Source: Gallionella sp. (GTDB lineage Bacteria > Pseudomonadota > Gammaproteobacteria > Burkholderiales > Gallionellaceae). From it: DNA of 64,000 nt. The number at the start of each line of letters is the position of its first letter. The stretch's first letter is position 1. Under the pieces are notes generated by a model. It was not told the origin of the DNA. It made no database searches and worked only from the letters and a program-made list of their open reading frames with translations. This document shows, in pieces, positions 7,339-13,779 of the stretch. The position numbers were made by a program, and so were the translations under genes. The stretch covers positions 1 to 64,000 of the forward strand of contig JAQVVH010000002.1 of NCBI GenBank assembly GCA_028699065.1, in the 5' to 3' direction.

Positions 7339-7686
7339 CTAAATTACTAATCTGCGGACAGCCCGCGCTCTGAGCATGATGTCCTTGCTGCTGCAATACT
7401 GGTAGCCATTGAAGAAATACTGGTACCAGGCATAGTCAGAGGCCGAGGCATGTTCTTCATTCGACCAATAAGCATCTTTCTTGAATTGCTCGGGGTGGCG
7501 TTTGTAAAGAAGCGCAAGCTCTACACGATCAGGCAAGTCTCCACCAATGGACTTGGCCCATTCCATCTGGGTTTTCCAGTCGGCATCGTCGTTGTCGCCG
7601 GGTAATAGGATGATGTGATTGCCGTTACCGTCCGGCCCGATGATTGCGCCGACGTAGATTTCGCCTTCGTTGAGCTCTATGGTCAT
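7339..7686 (-). CDS. DGR1 target protein 2 (CLec/DUF1566-like)
   Basis: A 115-residue variable protein, paralogous to the protein at 2994-3449 but without its N-terminal 40 residues. The C-type-lectin-like core is GEIYVGAIIG, HIILLPGD, WAKSIGGDLPDRVE, AYWSNEEH, followed by VR2 (about residues 80-112) and the same RARAVRRLVI tail. It is the first gene after the PL-like promoter, with CAGGAGAGACAG before the ATG. No export signal is visible, so a cytoplasmic role, or assembly into virions by another protein, must be considered. Being served by a TR and RT about 5 kb away makes it a remote second target of DGR1. Confidence 0.88.
   Translation of the reverse strand: MTIELNEGEIYVGAIIGPDGNGNHIILLPGDNDDADWKTQMEWAKSIGGDLPDRVELALLYKRHPEQFKKDAYWSNEEHASASDYAWYQYFFNGYQYCSSKDIMLRARAVRRLVI
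7350..7449 (-). repeat. VR2: DGR1 variable repeat 2 (VR2)
   Basis: Gap-free alignment to TR1 gives 12 substitutions, all at TR1 adenines on the coding strand. The set differs from that in VR1, though the first half (the codons giving YFFNGYQ) is the same in both. Changes include Asn to Tyr, Phe, Ser, Asp and Ile, Tyr to Cys, and Lys to Met. The unchanged GC-rich 3' block and the 19 or so bases beyond it, including the stop codon, are shared with VR1. Confidence 0.95.
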
Positions 7687-7857
7687 GTCTGTCTCTCCTG
7701 TGTATTAGGGCAGATGCTGTTTTTCTCGCTACCGCGTGGATTCACCTTAGTCATTCCACTTCACTTGAGCCGCGATTCAGGCTGACGCCGCGCCGGTATT
7801 GCTCTATCCATTGCGAACTGCTGCTGGCTTGTCGGTGCCGATGTGCTGGCAGGGAGA
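7687..7857 (-). other. Untranslated leader of the leftward operon
   Basis: About 170 bp between the PL-like promoter and the first leftward gene. No convincing ORF is visible. The length would allow an antiterminator or leader function, but I see no boxB-like or riboswitch-like element that I can support. Confidence 0.4.
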
Positions 7858-7898
7858 ACGATAGCAAACGCTATCCAATGCGTCAATAGCAAATGCTA
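7858..7898 (-). promoter_or_regulatory. PL-like early promoter with repressor operators
   Basis: On the minus strand, TTGACG (7886-7881), a 17-bp spacer and TATCGT (7863-7858) form a sigma-70 promoter. The dyad GATAGC-N4-GCTATC (7860-7875) overlaps spacer and -10, and a second shorter dyad TAGC-N4-GCTA (7887-7898) abuts the -35. The promoter/operator unit is almost the same as that at 9632-9660, so one repressor probably controls both. Confidence 0.8.
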
Positions 7899-7912
7899 AT
7901 TTTTTTGGAAAC

Positions 7913-7936
7913 AAAAAACCCACCTCGATGGGTGGG
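7913..7936 (-). terminator. Rho-independent terminator (leftward)
   Basis: Read on the minus strand: CCCACC, a six-base loop, GGTGGG, then six T residues. It would end transcripts of the two small genes at 7995-8548 before the PL promoter. Confidence 0.7.
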
Positions 7937-7951
7937 CTAGGGCAGGGCAAT

Positions 7952-7980
7952 AAAAAACCCCGCCGGGGCGGGGTTTTATT
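7952..7980. terminator. Bidirectional GC hairpin terminator
   Basis: AAAACCCCG (7954-7962) pairs with CGGGGTTTT (7969-7977) around a six-base loop, with A/T tracts on both sides. It lies right after the stop of the gene at 7995-8147. Confidence 0.75.
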
Positions 7981-7994
7981 TGAGCATTCTTAGG

Positions 7995-8147
7995 CTATGC
8001 AGCCAGCTTCTGATGCGCCGATTCCAAAATATCGGCATTTTGGTCAATACACTGATGCAGCTTATTAAGCTCAATGTTGAGTAGATCAAGACGTTTCAAT
8101 ATGTCTTGTTTCAGCTCATCTTGTGATGCTTGTTTGATATTTTCCAC
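7995..8147 (-). CDS. Small coiled-coil hypothetical protein
   Basis: A 50-residue protein from a GTG start at 8147, chosen for the strong GGGAGAGGAGG site just upstream; the longer frame lacks one. The product is a single amphipathic, Leu/Ile-spaced helix (ILKRLDLLNIELNKLHQCIDQ), probably a coiled coil. It is cotranscribed with the upstream 123-residue gene and followed by two terminators. Function unknown. Confidence 0.6.
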   Translation of the reverse strand: MENIKQASQDELKQDILKRLDLLNIELNKLHQCIDQNADILESAHQKLAA

Positions 8148-8176
8148 TTTAGCCTCCTCTCCCAATAACCCAACCA

Positions 8177-8548
8177 TTAAAAACAAGCCTGAGATTCCAG
8201 GTCTTGAATGGCCAAGTCAAAAAGCTCCCTATCATTCGAGATCAATGCAAGTGATACTCGCTCCATCCTAGCTATTTGCTCTTGAGCGTTACACAATAGC
8301 CTGACCTCGTCAGTGCCTATTTCAAGCGATTCTAGCCTATCGACAATCTCAGTAAGCATGACTGAAACAATCTTCAGCGACCTGAGCATTTGATGGATGT
8401 TTGGATTTGGGATAAGTTCCATCCCATCAAATCCATACAGCCCAGACTGCTGAATTATTTTGCTACTCGCCTTAAAAACCGCTTCCCACGACTTCTGTAT
8501 TTTCTGGGTTATTGCAACATCCAGAATCAAAGCAACATTGTCAGACAC
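8177..8548 (-). CDS. Hypothetical helical protein
   Basis: A 123-residue, mostly helical protein (ITQKIQKSWEAVFKASSKII at the start, then SLKIVSVMLTEIVDRLESLEIG and AQEQIARMERVSLALI). It has no recognised domain. Together with the 50-residue gene downstream it forms a two-gene leftward unit in the lysogeny region, a place where prophages often keep exclusion or toxin-antitoxin functions; that is only a positional hint. Confidence 0.6.
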   Translation of the reverse strand: MSDNVALILDVAITQKIQKSWEAVFKASSKIIQQSGLYGFDGMELIPNPNIHQMLRSLKIVSVMLTEIVDRLESLEIGTDEVRLLCNAQEQIARMERVSLALISNDRELFDLAIQDLESQACF

Positions 8549-8674
8549 TGCTACAGCCTCCTACATACCATCGGTGCCGCGTGCAAAATACAAAACGCAG
8601 CCAATTCTATCCCAGAATTCCCCACACCATTCAACTATCTCACACAGTTGTACACTTTTTACCACAACCCGCCA

Positions 8675-8869
8675 CTACCTCAGATTCGGCCACCTGGCTG
8701 ATGCGAACTTCCACAGCAGGATCAGGTTCACCAGTGGCACCAGCGTCAGCACGGCCCACCATGGGTTGTAGCCGGCCTTCTTCACGATCTTCCAGGTTGG
8801 AATGAACACAAGAGCGATCATGATGATCATAGGGAGAAACTCGAAGATTGTTGGCGATGGTGCGTTCAT
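8675..8869 (-). CDS. Small two-helix membrane protein
   Basis: A 64-residue protein with two clear hydrophobic segments (FLPMIIMIALVFIPTW and WWAVLTLVPLVNLILLW) separated by a short KKAGYNP turn, as in small inner-membrane proteins of the DUF5684-like type. It is downstream of the repressor in the same direction, so it is likely expressed in the lysogen; a superinfection-exclusion role is possible but not shown. Confidence 0.6.
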   Translation of the reverse strand: MNAPSPTIFEFLPMIIMIALVFIPTWKIVKKAGYNPWWAVLTLVPLVNLILLWKFASARWPNLR

Positions 8870-8872
8870 CGA

Positions 8873-9175
8873 TTATTTCCTTTTGATGTAGGAGTCTCTC
8901 AGGCGTCTGTTTGCATCCATGAATTCATCTGGAATTCCAGCACTCTCTTGCATGGAATACTTTTCCATCATTTTCTTTTCGCTATAGCTGCGCCACGCAT
9001 CCCTGTAATTGATGAGCCCCACCAGAATCGCAGCTAAAACCATTGCAGGCCAAATTGTTGTGCTCATTAACACCCACAAAAGCGCGCTTTTTTCTGTGTT
9101 GTAGGGAATGCTCAATACACCTATCAGGGCTCCAATAGATAAATATGCAATAGTAAATATTTGATCAAAGCTCAT
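8873..9175 (-). CDS. Membrane protein of the lysogeny module
   Basis: A 100-residue protein starting at the ATG at 9175. Residues 5-55 include two hydrophobic helices (IFTIAYLSIGALIGVLSI and ILVGLINY with TTIWPAMVLAA); the C-terminal third is charged and would face the cytoplasm. It lies between the repressor and the two-helix protein on the same strand. No family recognised. Confidence 0.6.
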   Translation of the reverse strand: MSFDQIFTIAYLSIGALIGVLSIPYNTEKSALLWVLMSTTIWPAMVLAAILVGLINYRDAWRSYSEKKMMEKYSMQESAGIPDEFMDANRRLRDSYIKRK

Positions 9176-9217
9176 GTTTGTCAAAAAAGTCTGAGCTGTA
9201 TCTGCAACTGAATCACG

Positions 9218-9583
9218 TTACTGCGTCCCATTGCCTTTTGTTTTCTTGAGCAGTTCAACGAGCGAATCGACATCCTTGATCACCTCGTCAATGACGTAGT
9301 CCGGTTGATCCTCAAGTAATTTATTCAGGTGTGCCAACCTGGGGTTTATATTTTCTTCGTCAGGTAGATCGAAATATCCATCAGGCAGTCCGGCCCTTCT
9401 TTCCATATTTCTGGCGGCTTTCTCTCCAAATGACCTATGACCATTCAATATCTGGGACACATAGGTATGGTCTATTGGTTTGTCCGCATCTTCCTGCGAA
9501 TAGGATTTAGCGAATGCCGCTGGGCCGCCTGCGCTGCCAACTAGCTTTCTGAGTTTCGCAACCCTCTTTGTATCTGGTTTCAT
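9218..9583 (-). CDS. CI-like phage repressor (HTH, no peptidase domain)
   Basis: A 121-residue DNA-binding protein from the ATG at 9583 (a TTG at 9610 is the alternative). The HTH covers LRKLVGSAGGPAAFAKSYSQ to HTYVSQILNGHRSFGEKAARNMERRAGLPDGYFD, typical of XRE-family phage repressors. The usual S24/LexA-like autocleavage half is missing, so induction must work differently from lambda. It is divergent from the Cro-like gene, and operators with GATAGC half-sites lie between them. The C-terminus is a short acidic tail (VIDEVIKDVDSLVELLKK). Confidence 0.8.
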   Translation of the reverse strand: MKPDTKRVAKLRKLVGSAGGPAAFAKSYSQEDADKPIDHTYVSQILNGHRSFGEKAARNMERRAGLPDGYFDLPDEENINPRLAHLNKLLEDQPDYVIDEVIKDVDSLVELLKKTKGNGTQ

Positions 9584-9631
9584 CTTTTGATGGTTAATCA
9601 AGAATAGCAAAAAGTAAATTGATGAACGCTA

Positions 9632-9660
9632 TTGACGGGGAAGATAGCGTTTGCTATCGT
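9632..9660 (+). promoter_or_regulatory. PR-like early promoter with repressor operator
   Basis: TTGACG (9632-9637), a 17-bp spacer and TATCGT (9655-9660); the dyad GATAGC-GTTT-GCTATC (9643-9658) covers spacer and -10. The same unit occurs inverted as PL at 7858-7886. Additional half-sites (AATAGC 9603-9608, GCTATT 9628-9633) lie toward the repressor. The expected start of transcription is about 7 bp downstream of the -10, at or next to the ATG of the Cro-like gene. Confidence 0.82.
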
Positions 9661-9666
9661 TTACGC

Positions 9667-9894
9667 ATGAAAATTGCACAATACCTTTCTGAATCTGAAA
9701 CCGCAGCCAGCTTGGCGCGGAAGCTCGGCATTACTCCGGTTCTGATTAGCCAATGGCGCACCGGATTGCGCCGCGTACCGATAGAGCGCTGCCCGGACAT
9801 CGAGAAAGCCACCGACGGCCAAGTGACCTGCGAAGAGCTGCGCCCGGACATTGACTGGGCGTATCTGCGCGGCACCGAGAAGAGGGCCGCCTAA
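9667..9894 (+). CDS. Cro/YdaS-like regulator
   Basis: A 75-residue HTH protein (MKIAQYLSESETAASLARKL, then ITPVLISQWRTGLRRVPIERC) resembling the YdaS/Cro group that binds operators as the first product of the rightward early operon. The ATG at 9667 follows the -10 so closely that the mRNA is probably leaderless. The longer frame from 9619 would start upstream of the promoter and is rejected. The stop overlaps the next small ORF (TAATG). Confidence 0.82.
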   Translation: MKIAQYLSESETAASLARKLGITPVLISQWRTGLRRVPIERCPDIEKATDGQVTCEELRPDIDWAYLRGTEKRAA

Positions 9895-9992
9895 TGAATC
9901 CATCGCGTCTCTTCCTGAGTGGATGCTACCGCACCAGCCAGCGCGCAAGCGTAGTCGGATGGCTGGAATCATTTTTACCGGGGGACGCATGA
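9894..9992 (+). CDS. 32-residue coupled micro-ORF
   Basis: A short ORF between the Cro-like gene and the next CDS. It starts within the preceding stop (TAATG) and its TGA overlaps the following ATG (ATGA). The product has a basic N-terminal half and a hydrophobic end (VVGWLESFLPGDA). Precise coupling at both ends is the only evidence for translation. Confidence 0.4.
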   Translation: MNPSRLFLSGCYRTSQRASVVGWLESFLPGDA

Positions 9993-10258
9993 CATCGCTT
10001 AGTCGGCCATCGCGGAATGATCCGTTTGGTAAATGCACTGAGGTCATCAAGGCCAGCGTCCCTTTCGAGATCAAAGAGAAATTTGCTCGAATGGCCAACG
10101 AACTTGGCCTTACAGAATCAGAAATGTTGCGCGAAATAATCATGGTTCGTGTCTTGGGTGTCGATGCAGTTCGCAGGTTATACGACGAGCGTGTCGCTTT
10201 GGTGGCTGGAATTGGGCTGGAATTGGTACAGGGCCGCACCAATGGGGAGCTTTCATGA
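9989..10258 (+). CDS. Hypothetical protein, possible ribbon-helix-helix
   Basis: An 89-residue protein from the ATG at 9989 (GGGGGA upstream). The middle reads like a ribbon-helix-helix DNA-binding unit: a short strand (EVIKASVPFEI) followed by helices KEKFARMANELGL and ESEMLREIIMVRVLG. The place in the operon, between Cro and the O-like initiator, is that of CII or regulator genes in lambdoid phages; the actual role is unknown. Confidence 0.6.
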   Translation: MTSLSRPSRNDPFGKCTEVIKASVPFEIKEKFARMANELGLTESEMLREIIMVRVLGVDAVRRLYDERVALVAGIGLELVQGRTNGELS

Positions 10259-11001
10259 GCATCAAAATGATGACGCTTGTATGGGATTTCTTCGACCGTG
10301 GCGGAAGCGAGAAGCTGGCAATGCTTGCTCTAGCAGACTGGTGCGATGACAAAGGGTTGAATTTGTACCCGTCCATATCGGGTATCGCAAAGAAGATAAA
10401 CGTCAGTGAGAGCCAGGCGCGCAGGATCGTTCACAAGTTCATCGAAGAGGGATATTTACAAGTCATCGGAAACCATGACGGCGGCGCTCCATCAGCAACT
10501 CGCCGGTACAGGATGGTTGCCACAAGATTTGTAGAGACCACTAGCATGGATGCGACCCCTAGCATGGATGCGACCCCTAGCATGGATGCGCACGACCCCT
10601 TGCATGGATGCGCGCAACCCCTAGCACCCATGACACCCGAACCACCATTAACCACCAATAAAGCTACTGCCAATAAAACAGCGCGCGTGCTGCCTGACTG
10701 GCTACCAGAAAAATCCATTGCTGATTTCAAGGCTCACCGCAAGGCGATGAAGAAGCCGATGACCGAGCGTGCAGAGGCGCTGCTGATTATTGAGCTTGAA
10801 AAAATGTATGCGGAAGGACATGACCCTGTTGCTTGCCTGAATACCGCGATTCTCAAGGGTTGGCAGATGCCGTATCCGCCGAAGCCAGAACAGGCTCGGT
10901 CTGGAACGCGCGCAGAGCAGATCGCTCGGCATAACGAACAGGTAGCCGCCGAGTTTCTAGGCGGCAGAACAGTAATCGAGGCGGAGGTAGTCAATGCGTG
11001 A
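10255..11001 (+). CDS. Phage replication initiator (O-like, winged helix)
   Basis: A 248-residue protein. The N-terminal winged-helix domain (MTLVWDFF, LAMLALADWCDDKGLNLYPS, ISGIAKKINVSESQARRIVH) is that of phage replication proteins of the O/DnaT-like class. A low-complexity middle (SMDATP repeated) is encoded by the iteron cluster, and a C-terminal segment (LPDWLPEKSIADFKAHRKAMKKP) resembles primosomal/DnaT-type C-termini. It would bind the origin in its own gene and recruit a helicase loader, probably the next gene. Overlaps the neighbouring genes by ATGA-type junctions. Confidence 0.75.
   Translation: MSIKMMTLVWDFFDRGGSEKLAMLALADWCDDKGLNLYPSISGIAKKINVSESQARRIVHKFIEEGYLQVIGNHDGGAPSATRRYRMVATRFVETTSMDATPSMDATPSMDAHDPLHGCAQPLAPMTPEPPLTTNKATANKTARVLPDWLPEKSIADFKAHRKAMKKPMTERAEALLIIELEKMYAEGHDPVACLNTAILKGWQMPYPPKPEQARSGTRAEQIARHNEQVAAEFLGGRTVIEAEVVNA
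10543..10612. repeat. Iteron cluster, candidate phage origin
   Basis: GCATGGATGCG occurs at 10544, 10562, 10580 and 10602; the first three are in 18-bp tandem units. Each copy holds the dyad GCAT-GG-ATGC. Iterons inside the initiator gene are how lambda-type origins are built, so this is the best candidate for the phage replication origin. Confidence 0.6.
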
Positions 11002-11668
11002 TTCCGAAAAAGCGAAGTTTTTGAAGATGATGCAGGCAACGCTTGCCATTTACGACAAGACCGCGACAACGGAAACGGTCGGGCTGTGGTGGAACCTGCT
11101 TGCTGGGTACGAGTTTGCCGATGTCGAGCGCGCATTCGCCCAGTACCTGAAATGTGCAGAGGGCCGTTTTGCTCCAAAACCGGCCAGCATCATTGCGATT
11201 ATTGATTCGATGCACCCTGATGGGCGACCAGGTGCAGATGAGGCGTGGGCAATGATCCCGATGGACGAATATGCCAGCGCCGTGATGACCCAGGAAATGG
11301 CCGAAGCACTGAGTATAGCCAGGCCGCTTCTGGAGTCCGGCGACAAGATCGCCGCACGTATGGCGTTCAAAGAAGCCTACAGCCGCATCGTAGACGCGAA
11401 CAAGCGCAACGGAATTAGACCGTCATGGTTCCCGTCGCTTGGGCAGGACAAGGAGGGCCGCGATGCCGCTTTGTCTGACGCTGTTCGGCTCGGACGGCTG
11501 AGCGCAGACCATGCCATAGGACTACTTCCGCCAGAGAAGATCGCGCCAATGCTGCAATCAGCCGGAAAAGAGAGGCTGGCGCTGGATTACAAGTTGCCGA
11601 GTGCGGAAGAGTCAATGGCACGCATCCAGTCGATGAAAGATGCGCTTAAACAAAGGGAGGCGGCATGA
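10994..11668 (+). CDS. Phage replication protein, helicase-loader-like
   Basis: A 224-residue protein placed right after the O-like initiator, where P-type helicase loaders are found. The N-terminal part (MMQATLAIYDKT, VGLWWNLLAGYEFADVERAFAQYLK, FAPKPASIIAIID) is the block seen in phage replication proteins of the loader/DUF-type group. The C-terminal half is helical and charged. No Walker motif is present, so if it is a loader it is of the ATP-independent kind. The function is inferred mainly from context. Confidence 0.6.
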   Translation: MRDSEKAKFLKMMQATLAIYDKTATTETVGLWWNLLAGYEFADVERAFAQYLKCAEGRFAPKPASIIAIIDSMHPDGRPGADEAWAMIPMDEYASAVMTQEMAEALSIARPLLESGDKIAARMAFKEAYSRIVDANKRNGIRPSWFPSLGQDKEGRDAALSDAVRLGRLSADHAIGLLPPEKIAPMLQSAGKERLALDYKLPSAEESMARIQSMKDALKQREAA

Positions 11669-11952
11669 GAATCAACCAGGCAGATACCGCGCGAGAGGTA
11701 TTCCACACAACCGATTTCCAGCCGCAGCAGCAGCGCATTCTGGATTTGATTAACCGCCTCGGGGGAGATTGGACAATCGGCGAGATTGCCGCGAGTACCG
11801 GGCTGGACAAGTCGGCCGTATCGGGTCGGCGCAATAGTCTGTTGGCCATCGGCGCAGTCGAACTGGGCCACGAGCGCAAATGCAGCCGGTCTGGAAAGAC
11901 GTGCCAGACGATCCGGCTTCCAGTTGGGCAAATGGATTTGTTGGCGGCATGA
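11665..11952 (+). CDS. Winged-helix hypothetical protein
   Basis: A 95-residue protein with a MarR/winged-helix-like core: QQQRILDLINRLGGDWTIGE, IAASTGLDKSAVSGRRNSL and a basic wing with two Cys (CSRSGKTC). Likely DNA-binding. Its stop overlaps the methyltransferase start (ATGA). Target unknown. Confidence 0.65.
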   Translation: MRINQADTAREVFHTTDFQPQQQRILDLINRLGGDWTIGEIAASTGLDKSAVSGRRNSLLAIGAVELGHERKCSRSGKTCQTIRLPVGQMDLLAA

Positions 11953-12939
11953 ATGAGCTGGCTCTTTTCGCAGGCGCTGGTGGCGGAATACTCGGAGGGC
12001 ACCTGCTCGGATGGAGAACCGTCTGCGCAGTCGAATGGGAACCATATCCCGCAAGCGTACTGTGTGCCCGACAAAATGACGGCCTTCTCCCGCCTTTCCC
12101 GGTTTGGGATGACGTTCGCACCTTTGACGGAAGGCCGTGGCGAGGCATTGTTGACGTCGTATCTGGCGGATTTCCTTGCCAAGACATCAGCGCCGCAGGG
12201 GGGGGGCAAAGGAATCGACGGAGAGCGCAGCGGACTATGGCGCGAAATGGCACGAATCATCGGTGAAGTACGACCCCGCTTCGTCTTCGTGGAAAACTCA
12301 CCGCTCCTTGTGGGAAGAGGTGCTGCCGTGGTCATCGGTGACCTTGCCGCGCTGGGGTATGACGCGCACTGGGCTTGTATTGCAGCATCCGACCTTGGAG
12401 CGCCCCATCAGCGCGACAGGTTCTGGCTTGTGGCCGACACCAACAGTTTGCGGGAATCACAACCGCAAGGGCTTGAGCAGAACCAGCGGGGACGGACTTT
12501 CGACGGCAGTGAAGATGCGGGCAGCCCCATCCGCCACGGACGGAACGCGCAGCGGACAATCGAGCCGATGGGACGATCCGAACCGGACGCGCAACCTCAA
12601 CGATCAGATTGCGAAGCTATCAACGAATGCAATTTCTGCGGCTACGAATTCGACATCGATCTGCTTGGGATTCATGGCTGTCCAAACTGCGAAGGCGAAG
12701 GTCTATCCGCCCCCTACAGTGAACGACAGCAAGAACTGCACGCTGCCACCGTCGCAGATCAAGCACGACAACATTCCCGGTGCGCTGCTGCGGGACGGGG
12801 AAGCGCCGGGTGGCCAACTGAACCCGACGTGGGTCGAGTGGCTAATGGGGTGGCCGCTCGGGTGGACAGACTTAAAGCCATTGGGAATGGACAAGTTCCA
12901 AGAGTGGCAGCAACAGCATTCAGGATGCTGACAGCATGA
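11949..12939 (+). CDS. DNA cytosine-5 methyltransferase, interrupted by a G-tract frameshift
   Basis: Conserved m5C methyltransferase motifs are split between two frames. Frame A, from ATG 11949, has motif I (ELALFAGAGGGILGGHLLG), VEWEPY and the catalytic motif IV (GGFPCQDISAAG). It is left at the nine-G run 12198-12206. The next frame continues with GIDGERSGLW, FVFVENS, the motif VIII block GAPHQRDRFWLVA, and motif X AIGNGQVPRVAATAF near the end. With eight Gs the joined frame is about 329 residues. As read, the protein would stop about 20 residues after the tract. It probably protects phage DNA from restriction. The break may be phase variation, a recent mutation or a base-call error. Confidence 0.85.
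11953..12931 (+). CDS. Protein overlapping the methyltransferase in another frame
   Basis: A second ORF overlaps nearly the whole methyltransferase gene. It starts at ATG 11953 (MSWLFSQALVAEYSEGTCSD) and runs in the +1 frame to the G-tract. If one G is removed it continues as GAKESTESAADYGAKWHESS, SSWKTHRSLW, TLPRWGM, SGLWPTPTVCGN and ends with GGQLNPTWVEWLMGWPLGWT. I recall phage proteins with exactly this block order, usually next to or overlapping a C5 methyltransferase gene; the role is unknown to me. The two start codons are four bases apart. The same one-base change that repairs the methyltransferase also repairs this frame, about 325 residues. Confidence 0.65.
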
Positions 12940-13334
12940 GCAAACGCATCTTCCGCCTCGTCCACGACACTGCCCGCAAGCTGGCCGCTGGGCTGTGCAT
13001 GAGCGCCCCGGAAGGGTATGTGGTGACGATCAGCGAGCCAACCCGGTCGCTGGATCAGAACGCAAAACTGTGGCCAATGCTGGGTGATGTCAGCCGTCAG
13101 GTTAATTGGTACGGGCATTACCTGCAGCCGGAAGAGTGGAAGGATGTTTTCAGCGCATCGCTGCGCAAGCAGAAGGTGGTGCCAGGTCTGGATGGTGGTT
13201 TTGTGGTGTGCGGACAGCGCACCAGCCAGATGGGCAAAAAGGAATTCAGTGATCTGGTGGAGTTGATCTACGCCTTTGGCGCGGAGCATGGGGTTATCTG
13301 GTCTGAGCATAACCCGGAAAGGCTGGCGGCATGA
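12936..13334 (+). CDS. ninB: Recombination protein NinB
   Basis: A 132-residue protein with the NinB pattern: GYVVTISEPTRSLDQNAKLWPMLGDVSRQV, WKDVFSASLRKQ and the C-terminal FSDLVELIYAFGAEHGVIWSE. NinB (Orf of lambda) binds single-stranded DNA and helps RecF-pathway-like phage recombination. It overlaps the end of the methyltransferase gene and the start of the next gene (ATGA), as in lambdoid nin regions. Confidence 0.9.
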   Translation: MSKRIFRLVHDTARKLAAGLCMSAPEGYVVTISEPTRSLDQNAKLWPMLGDVSRQVNWYGHYLQPEEWKDVFSASLRKQKVVPGLDGGFVVCGQRTSQMGKKEFSDLVELIYAFGAEHGVIWSEHNPERLAA

Positions 13335-13645
13335 ATACCCGCATCCGGCGCCGCTTCAATCTGCTTTCCCGCCATGGGTGCGCGCCGTGCCGGTATCTGC
13401 TTGGGGTGCATTCGCCTGCGGTGATTCATCACCTGGTCGGGCTGGAGTACCGGGCGACCGGGAAGAAGGCGGACGACATGGACACGATTCCGCTCTGCCC
13501 GAATCACCACGATGGCGCGCACGGGATTCATCATTTGGGCAAGAAAGCATGGGAAAAACTATACGGGCCGCAGTCAATGTGGCTGGAAAGGGTCAACCGC
13601 TGGATCGAAGAGGGGCGTGCTGGGGATGCAAACACCACGTATTGA
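13331..13645 (+). CDS. Ref-like HNH nuclease
   Basis: A 104-residue protein resembling the RecA-dependent Ref nuclease family: GCAPCRYLLG, VIHHLVGLEYRATGKK, then IPLCPNHHDGAHGIHHLGKKAWEKLYG. The Cys and His positions form the zinc and HNH active site. It probably cuts at RecA-bound joints or other structures during recombination. It lies between ninB and rusA, consistent with a recombination module. Confidence 0.8.
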   Translation: MNTRIRRRFNLLSRHGCAPCRYLLGVHSPAVIHHLVGLEYRATGKKADDMDTIPLCPNHHDGAHGIHHLGKKAWEKLYGPQSMWLERVNRWIEEGRAGDANTTY

Positions 13646-13779
13646 GGCGGATAACTCCGGGGAACGTGCATTTCACGAGCTGGGGCTGCACGGAGAAGCG
13701 GATCAGATTCGGGGAGAACAAGGAGGCGAAGCAGGTCGAGCGGCCTACGTCTTGCGTCTCATGTACCCCGTACCCTTGA
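13549..13779 (+). CDS. Small Cys-rich ORF overlapping ref and rusA
   Basis: A 76-residue ORF (ATG 13549; a GTG at 13576 is the alternative) in a third frame. It has GACWGCKHH, SWGCTEKRIRFGENKE and SCVSC near the end, a C-x2-C...C...C-x2-C arrangement like small phage zinc proteins. It overlaps the 3' end of the Ref gene and the first 28 bases of rusA and fills the otherwise empty gap between them. Plausible but not certain. Confidence 0.45.
   Translation: MGKTIRAAVNVAGKGQPLDRRGACWGCKHHVLRRITPGNVHFTSWGCTEKRIRFGENKEAKQVERPTSCVSCTPYP

Noticed and set aside
2340..7449. Possible CRISPR-like repeats
   Set aside because: The three copies are 99 bp, kilobases apart, inside or beside genes, and differ only at adenines of one copy; they are DGR TR/VRs.
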